The notes: generated by a model not told the origin, from the sequence alone. Positions 27,973 to 43,196 are shown, counted from the stretch's first letter. The stretch is DNA of 64,000 nucleotides from Variovorax jilinensis (GCF_030316885.1 NZ_JASZYQ010000004.1:1-64000); one strand, 5' to 3'. Numbers and translations: made by a program.

Positions 27973-28683
27973 TCAGTCCGCCGGCACGATCTCCGCGCCG
28001 AGCGCAAAGCGCACCGATTCACCCTCCACCTGCACCGCATAGCCGAGGCCGTCGGCCAGGGCCTGCAACGCGATCGCGTCGATGGCCAGCGCGCGCGGCG
28101 CGCGATGGGCACCCGCCATCGGCTCGACCGGCTCGGCATCGCCGCGGCCGCCGACCAGGCACAGGGCCGCATCGCCGTCGGCCTCGATCCGGATCCGGCT
28201 CAGGTCGGGCACGCTGTCGTGCAGGTAGCCGAGCGCACCGAGCACCAGATAGCGCAGCGCAGCGCCCGCCGCGTAGCGGGGCTCGCCTTCCTCGGGGGCC
28301 AGCGCCTCGTCGATCTGGAGACCGATGCCGTTGAGCTCGAAGGCGACCCGCATGAGCCCGGTGCACTGAAGCACCAGCGCGCTGCGAGTGATGCCGGCGT
28401 CGTCGGTGGCGAGCTCCCAGTCGCGCAGCGAGCGCACGCCCGCGGCCAGCGAAGCGACCTGCTCCTCGATCAGGCCCAGTCGCTCGAGCGCGGCGTCGGC
28501 GTCGAGCGGCGGCGCGTCGCCGGACGTGGCGCTGCCCAGCTGGCGCTTGAGCAGCAGGATGCTCATGCGCATCACCGAGACCGGCGCCGCCATGTCGTGG
28601 CGCAGCGCCGGAAGCGCCCGGGTCAGCAGTTCGTGGCGCACGCCGGCCGCCATCCAGCTGCGCGCGCCCGGTGAAGCCTTCAT
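27973..28683 (-). CDS. Degenerate histidine-kinase-like protein
   Basis: 236 aa. The N-terminal ALRHDMAAPVSVMRMSILLLKRQL looks like an H-box with a candidate phospho-His at 29, but the catalytic half has lost the N-box and glycine-rich ATP motifs seen in its neighbours. It could be a phosphotransfer or dimerisation module rather than a kinase. Its ATG overlaps the stop of the single-domain receiver gene by 4 bp, which points to a direct partnership. Last gene of the six-gene CheR/CheB regulatory operon. Unrecognised beyond this. Confidence 0.65.
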   Translation of the reverse strand: MKASPGARSWMAAGVRHELLTRALPALRHDMAAPVSVMRMSILLLKRQLGSATSGDAPPLDADAALERLGLIEEQVASLAAGVRSLRDWELATDDAGITRSALVLQCTGLMRVAFELNGIGLQIDEALAPEEGEPRYAAGAALRYLVLGALGYLHDSVPDLSRIRIEADGDAALCLVGGRGDAEPVEPMAGAHRAPRALAIDAIALQALADGLGYAVQVEGESVRFALGAEIVPAD

Positions 28684-29036
28684 CCCGCGAGGGGCCGCGC
28701 CAGGATGCGGTCGAGCAGGTCGAAGTCGATCGGTTTTTGCAGGTGATGGTCGAACAGCCCCGCGGCGCTCGTGGCCTCGTCGGCCGAGAAGCCCGAGATC
28801 GCGACCAGCAGCGGTGGCTCGCCGCGCGCCCCGGCGCGCAGCTGGCGCGCCACCTCGGTGCCGGGAAAGTCGGGCAGCGTGAGGTCGACCAGCGCGCAAT
28901 CGAAGTTCTCGCGCGCCGCCATGTCGAGCGCCTGCTGGCCGGTGTAGGTGCAGCAGGCCGTGTGGTCCTGCAGCACCAGCAATTCCTGAAGCAGGTCCGC
29001 TGCTGCCTGGTTGTCGTCGACGATCAGGACGTTCAC
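28680..29036 (-). CDS. Single-domain response regulator
   Basis: 118 aa, receiver domain only. Acidic pocket VDDN, acceptor Asp51 in CALVDLTLPD, signalling Ser/Thr region in AISGFSAD, and Lys in LQKPID. With no output domain, it is probably a phosphorelay shuttle or sink. The GTG at 29036 was chosen because GGAG lies 9 nt upstream and a TTG further up is weaker. It overlaps the degenerate kinase downstream by 4 bp. Confidence 0.85.
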   Translation of the reverse strand: MNVLIVDDNQAAADLLQELLVLQDHTACCTYTGQQALDMAARENFDCALVDLTLPDFPGTEVARQLRAGARGEPPLLVAISGFSADEATSAAGLFDHHLQKPIDFDLLDRILARPLAG

Positions 29037-29158
29037 TTTGCAAATCTCCGCGGCCAAAAGACCCAGAGTATCCGACGCGCGGCCGGCTCCCCGGTGTAGG
29101 ACGCGGCCCCGGTCGGCCTCCGTTTCAGGCCGCGCGGCGTGCTCCGCAACGCGACCGT

Positions 29159-30361
29159 TCAGACCGGCGGCCGGTCATGCAGCGGCAGGCGCATGTCGAA
29201 GGTGGCGCCTTCACCCGGCGCGCTCTCGACGCGGATCTCGCCGCCGTGCGACTGCACGATCTCGCGCGCGATGTAGAGCCCCAGGCCCAGGCCCGCGGCC
29301 CGCTTGCGGCTGTCCTCGGTGCGCTCGAACTGCTCGAAGATGCGGCCGTGATCGGCCGCTGCGATGCCGATGCCGTGGTCGCGCACGCGCACCCAGGCGA
29401 AGCCGCCGTCCTGCCCCACCGTCACCTGGACCGGCTTTCCCGCGCCGTAGCGCAGCGCATTGGTCAGCAGGTTGGTCAGCACCTGCTCGATGCGGAACTC
29501 GTCCCAGCGGCCCGGCACGCTGGCCGGAGCCTCGAGCGCGATCGGCGGACCCACCGCCTCGGCCTGCTGCGCCAGGCTCTCGACCACGCCACGCGCGAGC
29601 TGCGCGAGGTCGCTGTCCCGGGGCTGGACCGACAGCGTGCCGCTGCGCATGCGCGTGACGTCGAGCATGTCGTCGATGAGCCGCACCATGTTCTGGATCT
29701 GGCGCTGGTCGCGCTCGATCATGGCGGGCAGGCGGTCCGGCCCGAACGGCGCCATGTTGCCCTTCGTCAGGTGCAGCTTGCGCACCTGGGTCTCCAGGTA
29801 GAGCGTGTTGAGCGGCGTGCGCAGCTCGTGCGAGACCATCGACATGAAGTCGTCGCGCATGCGCACCGCGCGCTCCAGCTCGCGCTGGGTGCACTGCAGC
29901 TGCTGCACCAGCGCCTCCTGCTGGCGGTGGGAAGCGGCCAGCGCATCGATCTCGTGCGCGAGCGCCTTGCGATGCCGGTACAGGTCGACGAAGACGCTGA
30001 CCTTGCTGTTGACCATCTGCGCATCGAGCGGCTTCTGCAGGAAGTCGACCGCGCCGCTCTCGTAGCCCTTGAAGGCGTAGTTCATCTCGCGGCCCGCGGC
30101 GCTGACGAAGATGATCGGGATGTGGCGCGTGCGCTCGGTGCCGCGCATCATCTCGGCCAGCTCGAAGCCGTTCATGCCGGGCATCTGCACGTCCAGGATC
30201 GCGAGCGCGAATTCATGCTCGAGCAGCAGCGCGAGCGCCTGTTCGGCCGAGCTGGCCTGGAACACCGGCCGGCGCGGGCCGCGGATCAGCGCCTCCAGGG
30301 CCAGCAGGTTCTCGGGCAGGTCGTCGACGATCAGCAGCTTGCTTTCGACTTCAATGGGCAT
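29159..30361 (-). CDS. Receiver-histidine kinase (REC-HisKA-HATPase)
   Basis: 400 aa, no membrane segment. N-terminal receiver (IVDD, acceptor Asp57 in LAILDVQMPG, Lys110 in LQKPLD), a coiled coil, then H-box MVSHELRTPLNTL with His178, N-box LLTNALRYG, DHGIGI and GLGLGLYIA. A cytoplasmic kinase driven by its own N-terminal receiver, so likely a middle step of a relay. It overlaps the end of the CheB gene by 11 bp. Confidence 0.9.
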   Translation of the reverse strand: MPIEVESKLLIVDDLPENLLALEALIRGPRRPVFQASSAEQALALLLEHEFALAILDVQMPGMNGFELAEMMRGTERTRHIPIIFVSAAGREMNYAFKGYESGAVDFLQKPLDAQMVNSKVSVFVDLYRHRKALAHEIDALAASHRQQEALVQQLQCTQRELERAVRMRDDFMSMVSHELRTPLNTLYLETQVRKLHLTKGNMAPFGPDRLPAMIERDQRQIQNMVRLIDDMLDVTRMRSGTLSVQPRDSDLAQLARGVVESLAQQAEAVGPPIALEAPASVPGRWDEFRIEQVLTNLLTNALRYGAGKPVQVTVGQDGGFAWVRVRDHGIGIAAADHGRIFEQFERTEDSRKRAAGLGLGLYIAREIVQSHGGEIRVESAPGEGATFDMRLPLHDRPPV

Positions 30362-30953
30362 GGGCGGAGTCCAGCTGCAGCAGCAGCATTCGAATGTCTC
30401 GGAGGGAAAGCACGAAATCCGGCGCATGGGCCGCGATGGCCGCACGCGGCATTGTCGGCACCAGCGCCTCTGCGGGGTCCTGCACCACGGTGATGCCGCC
30501 GGCCTGGTGAACCCGCAGCAGCCCCTGCGCCCCATCGTCGTTGGCGCCCGTCAGCAGCACACCGGCCAGCGCCGGCCCGTAGACGTCGGCGGCCGAGGCC
30601 ATGAGCACGTCGATCGCGGGCCGCGAGAACAGCACGGGGGGCTCGCAGCTCAGCGAGAAGCGGCGTTCGCGCTCGATCGACAGGTGGTAGCCGGGCGGCG
30701 CGAAGTACAGCGTGCCGGCGGCCACGGGCGCCTTGTCCTCGGCTTCGCGCACCGGGAACGGCAGCCGGTGCCCGAACACCTCGGCCAGCCGGCTCTCGTG
30801 GCTCTCGGGCAGATGGATCACGACCGCCACCGGCAGCCGCCAGTCGGCCGGCAGGCCCTCGAGCAGCGTGAAGAGCGCATCGACGCCGCCCGCCGACGCG
30901 CCGACCACCACCGCCTCGATGCGACGCTCGGAATGCGACAGCGGGCCCTTCAT
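30351..30953 (-). CDS. CheB-type methylesterase domain protein
   Basis: 200 aa, catalytic domain only. The family triad is visible: Ser20 in VVGASAGGVDAL, His47 in VVIHLPESHESRLAEV, and the Asp region GVLLTGANDDGAQG. There is no receiver domain, unlike chemotaxis CheB. CheB removes methyl groups from glutamates on chemoreceptor-type proteins. It overlaps the CheR gene by 4 bp, so both act as a pair, probably on a signalling protein other than a flagellar chemoreceptor. Confidence 0.88.
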   Translation of the reverse strand: MKGPLSHSERRIEAVVVGASAGGVDALFTLLEGLPADWRLPVAVVIHLPESHESRLAEVFGHRLPFPVREAEDKAPVAAGTLYFAPPGYHLSIERERRFSLSCEPPVLFSRPAIDVLMASAADVYGPALAGVLLTGANDDGAQGLLRVHQAGGITVVQDPAEALVPTMPRAAIAAHAPDFVLSLRDIRMLLLQLDSAHAH

Positions 30954-31839
30954 GCGAGCTTCCGATACACGCGATCGGCCCGCGACAACACTTCGAAGCG
31001 GCCCCCGTAGGCCGAGAAGTCGATGCTCTCCTTGGCACCCAGGCCGAGGAAGCCGCGATGGCACAGCGACTCGTGGAACAGGCCCAGTGCGCGGTCCTGC
31101 AACTGCCGGTTGAAATAGATCATCACGTTGCGGCAGGACACCAGGTGCGTCTCGGCGAACACGCTGTCGGTCGCCAGGCTGTGGTCGGCGAAGATCACGT
31201 CGGCGCACAGCGAGGGGTCGAAGCGCGCGGCCTCGTAGGCCGCCGTGTAGTAGTCCGAGAAGGCGCGCTGGCCGCCCGCGCGCTGGTAGTTGGCGGTGTA
31301 GCCGCGCACGGCCTCGAGCGGAAAGATGCCCTGGCGCGCCTTCTCGAGCGAGCTGGGGTTGATGTCGGTGGCATAGATGCGCGTGCGCTCGAGCAGGCCT
31401 TCCTCGCGCAGCAGGATGGCGAGCGAGAACACTTCCTCGCCGGTGCTGCAGCCGGCCACCCACACCGTCAGCGACGGATAGGTGCGCAGCATCGGCACCA
31501 CCTGGCGCCGCAGCGCGAGAAAGTAGGCCGGGTCGCGGAACATCTCGCTCACCGGAATCGTCAGGTACTGCAGCAGCTCGGCGAACAGCGCGGCATCGCG
31601 CAGCACCTTTTCCTGCAGCACCGAGATGTTGGGCAGGCCGAGCTGGCCGAGTGCATACATCACGCGGCGCTTCTGCGAGGCGCCCGTGTAGTCGCGGAAG
31701 TCGTAGCTGTACTTGAGGTAGATCGCCTCCATCAGCAGGCGCAGCTCGATCTCGGTGTCGCTCGGCGGATGCAGCTGCGGCGGCGCGGCCGGCGCGGCAG
31801 GCGCCGCGCTGCGGGCCGGACTCATGGCGGGCGGCCGGT

Positions 31840-31843
<4 letters not shown>
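30950..31843 (-). CDS. CheR-type methyltransferase
   Basis: 297 aa. The SAM-binding motif VAGCSTGEEVFSL is at 128-140, after an N-terminal helical domain, with ATDINPSSLEKARQGIF and SCRNVMIYFNRQLQ downstream. It methylates glutamate residues of a receptor. The start is the GTG at 31843, which overlaps the stop of the upstream hybrid kinase (GTGA); an internal ATG six codons later is possible. Paired with the CheB gene downstream. Confidence 0.88.
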
Positions 31844-35346
<3,503 letters not shown>

Positions 35347-35519
35347 GGAGGGTCGGTTGGAGAGCAAAACCCGACGAGACTGCCAGAAGTGCGGCCGCCG
35401 CCCTGTCGGATAAGACCGCGAGATCACCCCTCGCAGGCAGTCGGCACGCGTTTTGCGCGGCTCGACTCCACCTTTTGCGACTTGCGCTTCGCCGCGGACA
35501 TCCGTAGCCTCCGCCCTCG

Positions 35520-36293
35520 ATGGCCTACCTGCGCGACGTCGTCTTTCGAAGCCCGCTGCTGCAATGGCAGCGGCTCGCGCTCGGGAGCGCCGATGACTCC
35601 TGGAGCCCGGCCTACCAGGTCGAGGCACCGCGCCTGCTGCTGCCGTTCAGCCGCTGCTTCGAATGCCGCATCGGCGACCACGCCTTCAGCTGCGATCCGG
35701 CGTCGGCCCTGTGGCTGCGGCCCGGCGAGCCCTACCGCCTGCGCCAGCCCTGGGCGGGCCAGCGCAGCATGCTGCTGATCGTCGATGCCGAGCTCGGTCC
35801 GTCGCGCCGGGCACCGCTGCCGCTGTCGGCTCACCTTCAGCTGGCGAACTGGTCGCAGGGGCTCGCGCAGCAGCGGGTCGAGCCCCTTGCGCTCGAAGAA
35901 GGACTGCTGGCCCTGGCGCAAGAACTGCTCGCACCCGAGGCGGCCCGGGCCGTGCGACCCCATCGCGCGGTCGAACGGGCGCGCGAGTACATCGCCGCCG
36001 AACCACAGCGCGACGACACGCTGGGCGAGATTGCGCACGCCGCGAACTGCTCGGCCTTCCACCTGGCGCGCCGCTTCCGGCAACAGACCGGCCAGAGCCT
36101 GCACGGCTTTCGCACCGGGCTGCGCATGACGATGGCGCTCGAGCGGCTGCGCCAGGGCGAACGCCATCTCGCCACGCTGGCGGCCGATCTGGGCTATGCG
36201 AGCCACAGCCATTTCGGCGCGGTGTTCCGCCGCCATTTCGGTATCGGGCCGGATCGGATGCGCACGAATCTGGTAGCGCCGCCGCCGCGCTGA
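35520..36293 (+). CDS. AraC-family transcriptional regulator
   Basis: 257 aa. N-terminal cupin-like sensing part, then two helix-turn-helix units from about 155 onward (DDTLGEIAHAANCSAFHLARRFRQQTGQSLHGF and LATLAADLGYASHSHFGAVFRRHFG). It is divergent from the hybrid kinase gene and just upstream of the EamA transporter, so it may control either. Effector unknown. Confidence 0.88.
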   Translation: MAYLRDVVFRSPLLQWQRLALGSADDSWSPAYQVEAPRLLLPFSRCFECRIGDHAFSCDPASALWLRPGEPYRLRQPWAGQRSMLLIVDAELGPSRRAPLPLSAHLQLANWSQGLAQQRVEPLALEEGLLALAQELLAPEAARAVRPHRAVERAREYIAAEPQRDDTLGEIAHAANCSAFHLARRFRQQTGQSLHGFRTGLRMTMALERLRQGERHLATLAADLGYASHSHFGAVFRRHFGIGPDRMRTNLVAPPPR

Positions 36294-36336
36294 TCCCAGA
36301 CTCGCGGCTCGCCCACGCCATGCGGAGCCCTTCGAC

Positions 36337-37284
36337 TTGTACGACCCACGCCTTCTGGCCGGCCTGCTGGCCGGCCTCGCCTCGGCCCTGATCGGCGGCG
36401 GCTGGCAGGTGATGACGCGCCACGCCACCACCGGCTCCATCGCGGCCGCCGATCTCGTGATCCTGCGCTATGTCATCCCCAGCCTCGCGCTGTGCCCGCT
36501 GCTGCTGCGCCTCGGGTTGCTGCCGCAGCGGCTGCCGCGCCGGCTGCTGCTCGCGATCGTGGCGGGTGCCGGCCTGCCCTTCGGCCTTGCCGCGATGAGC
36601 GGCACCCGCTTCGCGCCTGCGGCCCACATGGGCGTGCTGATGGCAGGCGCCTCGCCGCTGTTCGTCGCCGGCCTGGCCTGGGTGCTGTGGCGCGAGCGCC
36701 CCGGACGCGGCCGCGGCATCGGGCTGGCCTGCCTGGCCTGCGGCGTCGCCCTGCTCGGCGGCAGCGCACTCGCGGGCGCCGCGCCGGGCGCCTGGCGCGG
36801 CGACCTGCTGTTCCTGCTCGCCGCGGCACTGTGGGCGGGCTACACGCTGGCCTTCCGACGCAGCGGTCTCACGGCCTGGCAGGGCGCGGCGCTGGTCAAC
36901 GGCTGGTCGGCACTGCTGCTCCTGCCATGGCTGGCCTGGCGCGGCGAGGTGCATCTGTTCGACGCGCCGCTGCGCGACCTGGTGTGGCAGGCGCTCTGGC
37001 AGGGCCTCGTCGCGGGCCTCCTCGGCCTGTGGCTGATCGGCTTCGCGATCGAGCGCCTGGGTGCAGCGCGGGCTGCCGCCTTCGGCGCTCTGGCGCCGGT
37101 GTTCGCGGCGCTCGGCGGCTGGTGGTGGCTCGGCGACCGGCTCAGCGCCCTCGACCTGCTCGCGGTTGCCGCCACGGTCGCCGGGGTCGGGCTCGCGAGC
37201 CTCTCGGGCCTCGCGGGCCCTCCCGCCGCACGGCCCGCCGTTGCACACTCCGAGGCATCGACCACCCCGACGCGACCTTCATGA
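36337..37284 (+). CDS. EamA/DMT-family transporter
   Basis: 315 aa with about ten hydrophobic segments and two EamA-type halves, LLAGLLAGLASALIGGGWQV and LLFLLAAALWAGYTLAFRRSG. The family exports metabolites or amino acids across the inner membrane; the substrate is unknown. The start is a TTG at 36337, as no ATG in frame precedes the first segment. The stop overlaps the amidohydrolase start by 4 bp, so they form an operon. Confidence 0.85.
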   Translation: MYDPRLLAGLLAGLASALIGGGWQVMTRHATTGSIAAADLVILRYVIPSLALCPLLLRLGLLPQRLPRRLLLAIVAGAGLPFGLAAMSGTRFAPAAHMGVLMAGASPLFVAGLAWVLWRERPGRGRGIGLACLACGVALLGGSALAGAAPGAWRGDLLFLLAAALWAGYTLAFRRSGLTAWQGAALVNGWSALLLLPWLAWRGEVHLFDAPLRDLVWQALWQGLVAGLLGLWLIGFAIERLGAARAAAFGALAPVFAALGGWWWLGDRLSALDLLAVAATVAGVGLASLSGLAGPPAARPAVAHSEASTTPTRPS

Positions 37285-38114
37285 ATGTCTTCGACGAACC
37301 CAAGATCGACTGCCACAACCACGTCTTCGATCCGAAGCGGTTTCCCTATGCGCCCGACACGCACTACCGCCCCGAAGGCCAGGAGACCGGTTCGGCCGAG
37401 CTGTTCCTGGCGGTGATGGCGGCCCATGGCGTGCAGAAGGCGCTGGTGGTCGGTCCCAACTCGGGCTACGGCACCGACCGCAACGAATGCCTGCTCGATG
37501 CCATCGCCCGCAGCAGCGGCCGCATGAAGGGCGTGGCCGTGGTCAGCCACGGCATCGGCCTGGATGCGCTTGCGGCGCTCCAGTCGCGGGGCATCGTGGG
37601 GGTGGCCTTCAACCCGTCCTTCCTCGGCGTCGACCACTACCTGGGCGCCCGCGAGTTGCTGCGCAAGCTGCGCGAGCTCGGCATGCTGCTGCAGGTGCAG
37701 GTCGAGCGCGACCAGCTGCCGGCACTGATGCCGCTGCTGGCCGATGCCGGCCTGCCGCTGCTGATCGACCATTGCGGCAAGCCCGATGCGCAGGCCGGCC
37801 TGGCGCAGCCGGGCTTCCAGGCCCTGCTCGCGCTCGGGCGCTCGACCGATGCCTGCGTCAAGCTCTCGGGCTTCGCCAAGTTCTCGGGCCGGTCGCATCC
37901 GCACGAGGATGCCTGGCCCTACGTGCGCGCACTGGTGGAGGCCTTCACGCTCGATCGCTGCGTCTGGGGCTCCGACTGGCCCTACCTGCGCGCCACCGAA
38001 CGCATCGACTACGGCCTACAGCTGAAACTGGTGGCGCAGCTCTTCCCGGACGCCGCGGATCGGCGGAAACTGTTCTGGGAAACACCGCGGCGCCTGCTGG
38101 CCTGGCAGGACTGA
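37281..38114 (+). CDS. Amidohydrolase_2-family metal hydrolase
   Basis: 277 aa TIM-barrel hydrolase. Metal-binding signature IDCHNHVFDP at residues 9-18, then LLIDHCGKPDAQ and CVWGSDWPYLR. These fit the amidohydrolase 2 group that includes lactonases and decarboxylases of aromatic and sugar acids. The substrate cannot be told. Coupled to the EamA transporter by an ATGA overlap, so the transporter may carry its substrate or product. Confidence 0.85.
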   Translation: MNVFDEPKIDCHNHVFDPKRFPYAPDTHYRPEGQETGSAELFLAVMAAHGVQKALVVGPNSGYGTDRNECLLDAIARSSGRMKGVAVVSHGIGLDALAALQSRGIVGVAFNPSFLGVDHYLGARELLRKLRELGMLLQVQVERDQLPALMPLLADAGLPLLIDHCGKPDAQAGLAQPGFQALLALGRSTDACVKLSGFAKFSGRSHPHEDAWPYVRALVEAFTLDRCVWGSDWPYLRATERIDYGLQLKLVAQLFPDAADRRKLFWETPRRLLAWQD

Positions 38115-38139
38115 ACCGCGCAGACCCAGGAGATTTGCC

Positions 38140-38886
38140 ATGAGTTCGCCTTCATTCGATTCCGCACCCGCTTCTCCGGCCGCCCCTGCGGCCTCGCGAT
38201 CCAGCAAGGCCCTGTGGGCGACGGTCGGCGGGCTGGGCGTCGCGGTGGTCGTGCTCGGTGGCGTGCTGCTGAGCCAGCTGGGCCGCAACGAGGCGGCAGC
38301 GCCGGCCGTGGTCACGGCACCGGCCGTCGCGGCCGCCGCGACACCGGTGCGTGCGCCCGACGATTTCCGCGCCGATGCCGCACCTCCGGCGGTCGCGGCG
38401 CCCGTTCCTTCCGCTTCGCCGGCACCTGCGGTGCGCGCGCCCGAGGTGTTGCCACCGCCGGCGATGGCGCAGAACGGCGCGGTGCCCGCAACCGGCACCA
38501 GCGTGGCAGCCGGCGCTGCGCCGGCCCCCGCGCCCGCGCGCATCTGCAGCACGTGCGGCCATGTCGAGACCGTGCGCAGCTTCCAGCGCCAGAAGCCCTC
38601 GACCAGCGGTGTCGGCGCGGTGGCGGGCGGCGTGCTCGGCGGGGTTCTCGGCAACCAGATCGGGCATGGCGGCGGACGCACCGCGGCCACGGTGATCGGC
38701 GCGGTCGGCGGCGGCTTCGCGGGGAACGAGGTCGAGAAGCGGACCCAGACCGTGACGGTCTACGAGGTCGGCGTGCGCATGCAGGATGGGTCGCTGCGAC
38801 ATGTCGAGACCGCAACCGCGCCGCCGATCGGCAAGCCGGTCACGCTCAACGGCAACGTGCTGAAGCCGGCCGACGGCCGCAAGTAG
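38140..38886 (+). CDS. Glycine-zipper 2TM domain protein
   Basis: 248 aa. One TM near the N-terminus (TVGGLGVAVVVLGGVLLSQL), a long Ala/Pro-rich linker, then a glycine-zipper segment (GVGAVAGGVLGGVLGNQIGHGGGRTAATVIGAVGGGFAGNEVEK is the core region), as in SlyB-like outer-membrane proteins. Membrane-associated; function not established. GGAG precedes the ATG at 38140. Confidence 0.75.
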   Translation: MSSPSFDSAPASPAAPAASRSSKALWATVGGLGVAVVVLGGVLLSQLGRNEAAAPAVVTAPAVAAAATPVRAPDDFRADAAPPAVAAPVPSASPAPAVRAPEVLPPPAMAQNGAVPATGTSVAAGAAPAPAPARICSTCGHVETVRSFQRQKPSTSGVGAVAGGVLGGVLGNQIGHGGGRTAATVIGAVGGGFAGNEVEKRTQTVTVYEVGVRMQDGSLRHVETATAPPIGKPVTLNGNVLKPADGRK

Positions 38887-38926
38887 GAACTGGGCTGACC
38901 GCCCGGACGCCCCGACGCCCAGGCAC

Positions 38927-41107
<2,181 letters not shown>

Positions 41108-41158
41108 CGGGGATCCTTGGAAAAATGCGAAACGCGGCCCGTTCGGCGCCGCGGCGCC

Positions 41159-41305
41159 TCAACCGGCGTCGGTTTCGAGGAAGAGGTCGAGCGCATTGAC
41201 CAGCGCGTAGAGGGCCAGCACCGCGGCGGCCGAGGCAATGGCCCACAGCATGGCGTCATCCATCCAGCTGCTGCCGAAGGTGCCGAGCAATGACGAGGCT
41301 TCCAT
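41159..41305 (-). CDS. Small single-TM protein of unknown function
   Basis: 48 aa with one hydrophobic stretch (MLWAIASAAAVLALYALVNALDLFL) after a short N-terminal tail. No family recognised. It is 51 bp upstream of katE on the same strand and may be co-transcribed. Too small for confident calling; RBS-like AGGA lies just before the ATG at 41303-41305. Confidence 0.5.
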   Translation of the reverse strand: MEASSLLGTFGSSWMDDAMLWAIASAAAVLALYALVNALDLFLETDAG

Positions 41306-41590
41306 GATCTGCTCCAGGAAAGAAGAAGGGGCCGAGAGGGAATGCGAGGGGGCGAAACGCCTATGAACGAGCTTAGGCGGCTTGACGCGCCGCGCCCGTA
41401 GTGGGCACTCGTGCCCCACTGTCGGTGCGCAAAGGCGCCGGGGGTAGGACCGCACCGACGGCCGCGCCGCGCCCGCCTACGTGCAGTCGCGCCGGGCACC
41501 GCGCCCGCGCGCGCGAGGCATCGATAGCATCGTCCGGATCGAGGCGGCACCGAACGTGCTTAACCCGCACTCTCTCTCCCAAAGGCCCCC

Positions 41591-42406
41591 ATGTTCATCA
41601 AAATCGGTTTCGACATCGAACTCGGGGTGACCGCACCGACCGCGCTCATCTACATGCTGCAGGTGCACCCCTCGCGGGCCGCCGACGTTCAGGGCCAGGG
41701 AGAGATGCTCACCATCAGCCCGCCCCTGCGCACCGACCACTACACCGACGCCTTCCAGAACCATTGCGCCCGGGTGGAGATTCCGGTCGGCGTGAGCCGC
41801 GTGCGGCTGCGCAACGAGGCCGTGGTGTTCGACAGCGGCTGGCCCGACCCGGTTTCGCACGGTGCCTTCGAGCATGCGCCGGCCGACCTGCCGACCGACA
41901 CGCTGCAGTTCCTGCTGCCCAGTCGCTACTGCGAGGTCGACAGCGAACTGCTGCAGTTCGCATGGTCCCGATTCGCCGGCGTGCCGCCGGGCTGGCAGCG
42001 CGTGCAGGCGATCTGCGACTTCGTCCACCAGCACCTGCGCTTCGACTACCAGAACGCCCGCGCCACGCGCACCGCGCTCGAGGGCTATCGCGAGCGCACG
42101 GGCGTCTGCCGCGATTTCACCCATCTCGCGATCACGCTGTGCCGCTGCATGAACATCCCCGCGCGCTACGTCACGGGCTACCTGGGCGACATCGGCATCC
42201 CGCCGGTGCCCTATCCGATGGACTTCAGCGCCTGGTTCGAGGTTTACCTGGGCGACCGCTGGCACACCTTCGATGCGCGCCACAACACGCCGCGCATCGG
42301 GCGCGTGGTGATCGCGCGCGGGCGCGATGCTGCCGACGTGCCGATCACGATGGTGTTCGGCGCCAACACGCTCGAACGCTTCGAGGTGACGACCGACGAG
42401 GTGTGA
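41591..42406 (+). CDS. Transglutaminase-like family protein
   Basis: 271 aa. The core has Cys173 in RTGVCRDFTHLA, and the late WFEVYLGDRWHTFDARHN with His and Asp region. At the place where many transglutaminase-like proteins have HAW, this one has SAW (residue 213), which may be normal for the subfamily or a loss. These proteins are mostly cytoplasmic peptidase-like enzymes of unknown substrate. Starts after a 285-bp gap with no other feature. Confidence 0.8.
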   Translation: MFIKIGFDIELGVTAPTALIYMLQVHPSRAADVQGQGEMLTISPPLRTDHYTDAFQNHCARVEIPVGVSRVRLRNEAVVFDSGWPDPVSHGAFEHAPADLPTDTLQFLLPSRYCEVDSELLQFAWSRFAGVPPGWQRVQAICDFVHQHLRFDYQNARATRTALEGYRERTGVCRDFTHLAITLCRCMNIPARYVTGYLGDIGIPPVPYPMDFSAWFEVYLGDRWHTFDARHNTPRIGRVVIARGRDAADVPITMVFGANTLERFEVTTDEV

Positions 42407-42462
42407 GCTCGGGCCGGCCGAAAGCCGCGGCGACGCGCCCGCGAGGCGCTACATTTGCCGCC

Positions 42463-42684
42463 ATGCGTTTTCCACCCACCCTCTGCCTCATGCTCGCAGC
42501 CGTCGCGCTGGCCGGTTGCACCGCGCGCACCGCGCCCCGCGTCACCATGCTCGGAGACGGCGTGCTGGTGTCTCCGACCGAGCAGGAGGCCGAGGCCTAC
42601 TGCCGCAACTTCGGCGCGCCGATGCGTTTCCTCGACGAGAAGCCGGCTGGCTCCCCAGGCCCCTACCGATACCGCTGCGATTGA
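42463..42684 (+). CDS. Small putative lipoprotein
   Basis: 73 aa with a signal peptide and a lipobox LAGC, giving lipid-modified Cys19. The mature part is short and holds two more Cys (AYCRNF and the terminal RYRCD), which may form a disulfide. No family recognised. The stop overlaps the cinA-domain start by one or two bases (TTGA). Confidence 0.65.
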   Translation: MRFPPTLCLMLAAVALAGCTARTAPRVTMLGDGVLVSPTEQEAEAYCRNFGAPMRFLDEKPAGSPGPYRYRCD

Positions 42685-43196
42685 GCGCCGCGCCCGAACT
42701 TCCTTCGCTGGCCGAGCTGGCCGCCCGCGTGGCGAACCGCCTGCGCGAGCGCGGCGAGACCGTCGCGCTGGTCGAGTCGTCGGCCGGCGGCCTCGCCTCG
42801 GCCGCGCTGCTGGCAATCGCAGGTGCCTCGGCCTACTTTCGCGGCGGCGCGGTGGTCTACACGCGCCGCTCCGCGCGCGCGCTGCTCGGGCTGACGGCCG
42901 CCGACACCCTCGGCATGCGCGCCGAGACCGAGCCCTACGCGCTGCTGGTCGCGGGGCGCATCCGCGACAGCCACCGCGCCAGCTGGGGCCTGGCGGAAAG
43001 CGGCGCGGCGGGACCCTCGGGCAGCCCCTACGGCGATGCGCCCGGCCATGTCTGCGTCGCGGTGGTCGGTGTCGAGAGCCGCAGCCGCACCATCGAGACC
43101 GCCAGCCCCGATCGCCCGGCCAACATGGACCGGTTCGCACGGCAGTTGCTGCTGCTGTTCGATGAAACGCTGGCGACGCAGCCGCCGTCCGCATGA
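42681..43196 (+). CDS. CinA C-terminal domain protein (NMN deamidase-like)
   Basis: 171 aa. The domain has the ALVESSAGGLASAALL and GGAVVYTRRSARALLGL motifs, SWGLAESGAAGP, and GHVCVAVVG, typical of CinA C-terminal/PncC proteins that deamidate nicotinamide mononucleotide. It lacks the N-terminal MoaB-like domain of full CinA. The start is a TTG overlapping the lipoprotein stop (TTGA). Confidence 0.82.
   Translation: MSAAPELPSLAELAARVANRLRERGETVALVESSAGGLASAALLAIAGASAYFRGGAVVYTRRSARALLGLTAADTLGMRAETEPYALLVAGRIRDSHRASWGLAESGAAGPSGSPYGDAPGHVCVAVVGVESRSRTIETASPDRPANMDRFARQLLLLFDETLATQPPSA

Noticed and set aside
36492..38114. Long plus frame joining the EamA and amidohydrolase regions
   Set aside because: Only the second part is the real amidohydrolase; the first half is out of frame with the transporter.
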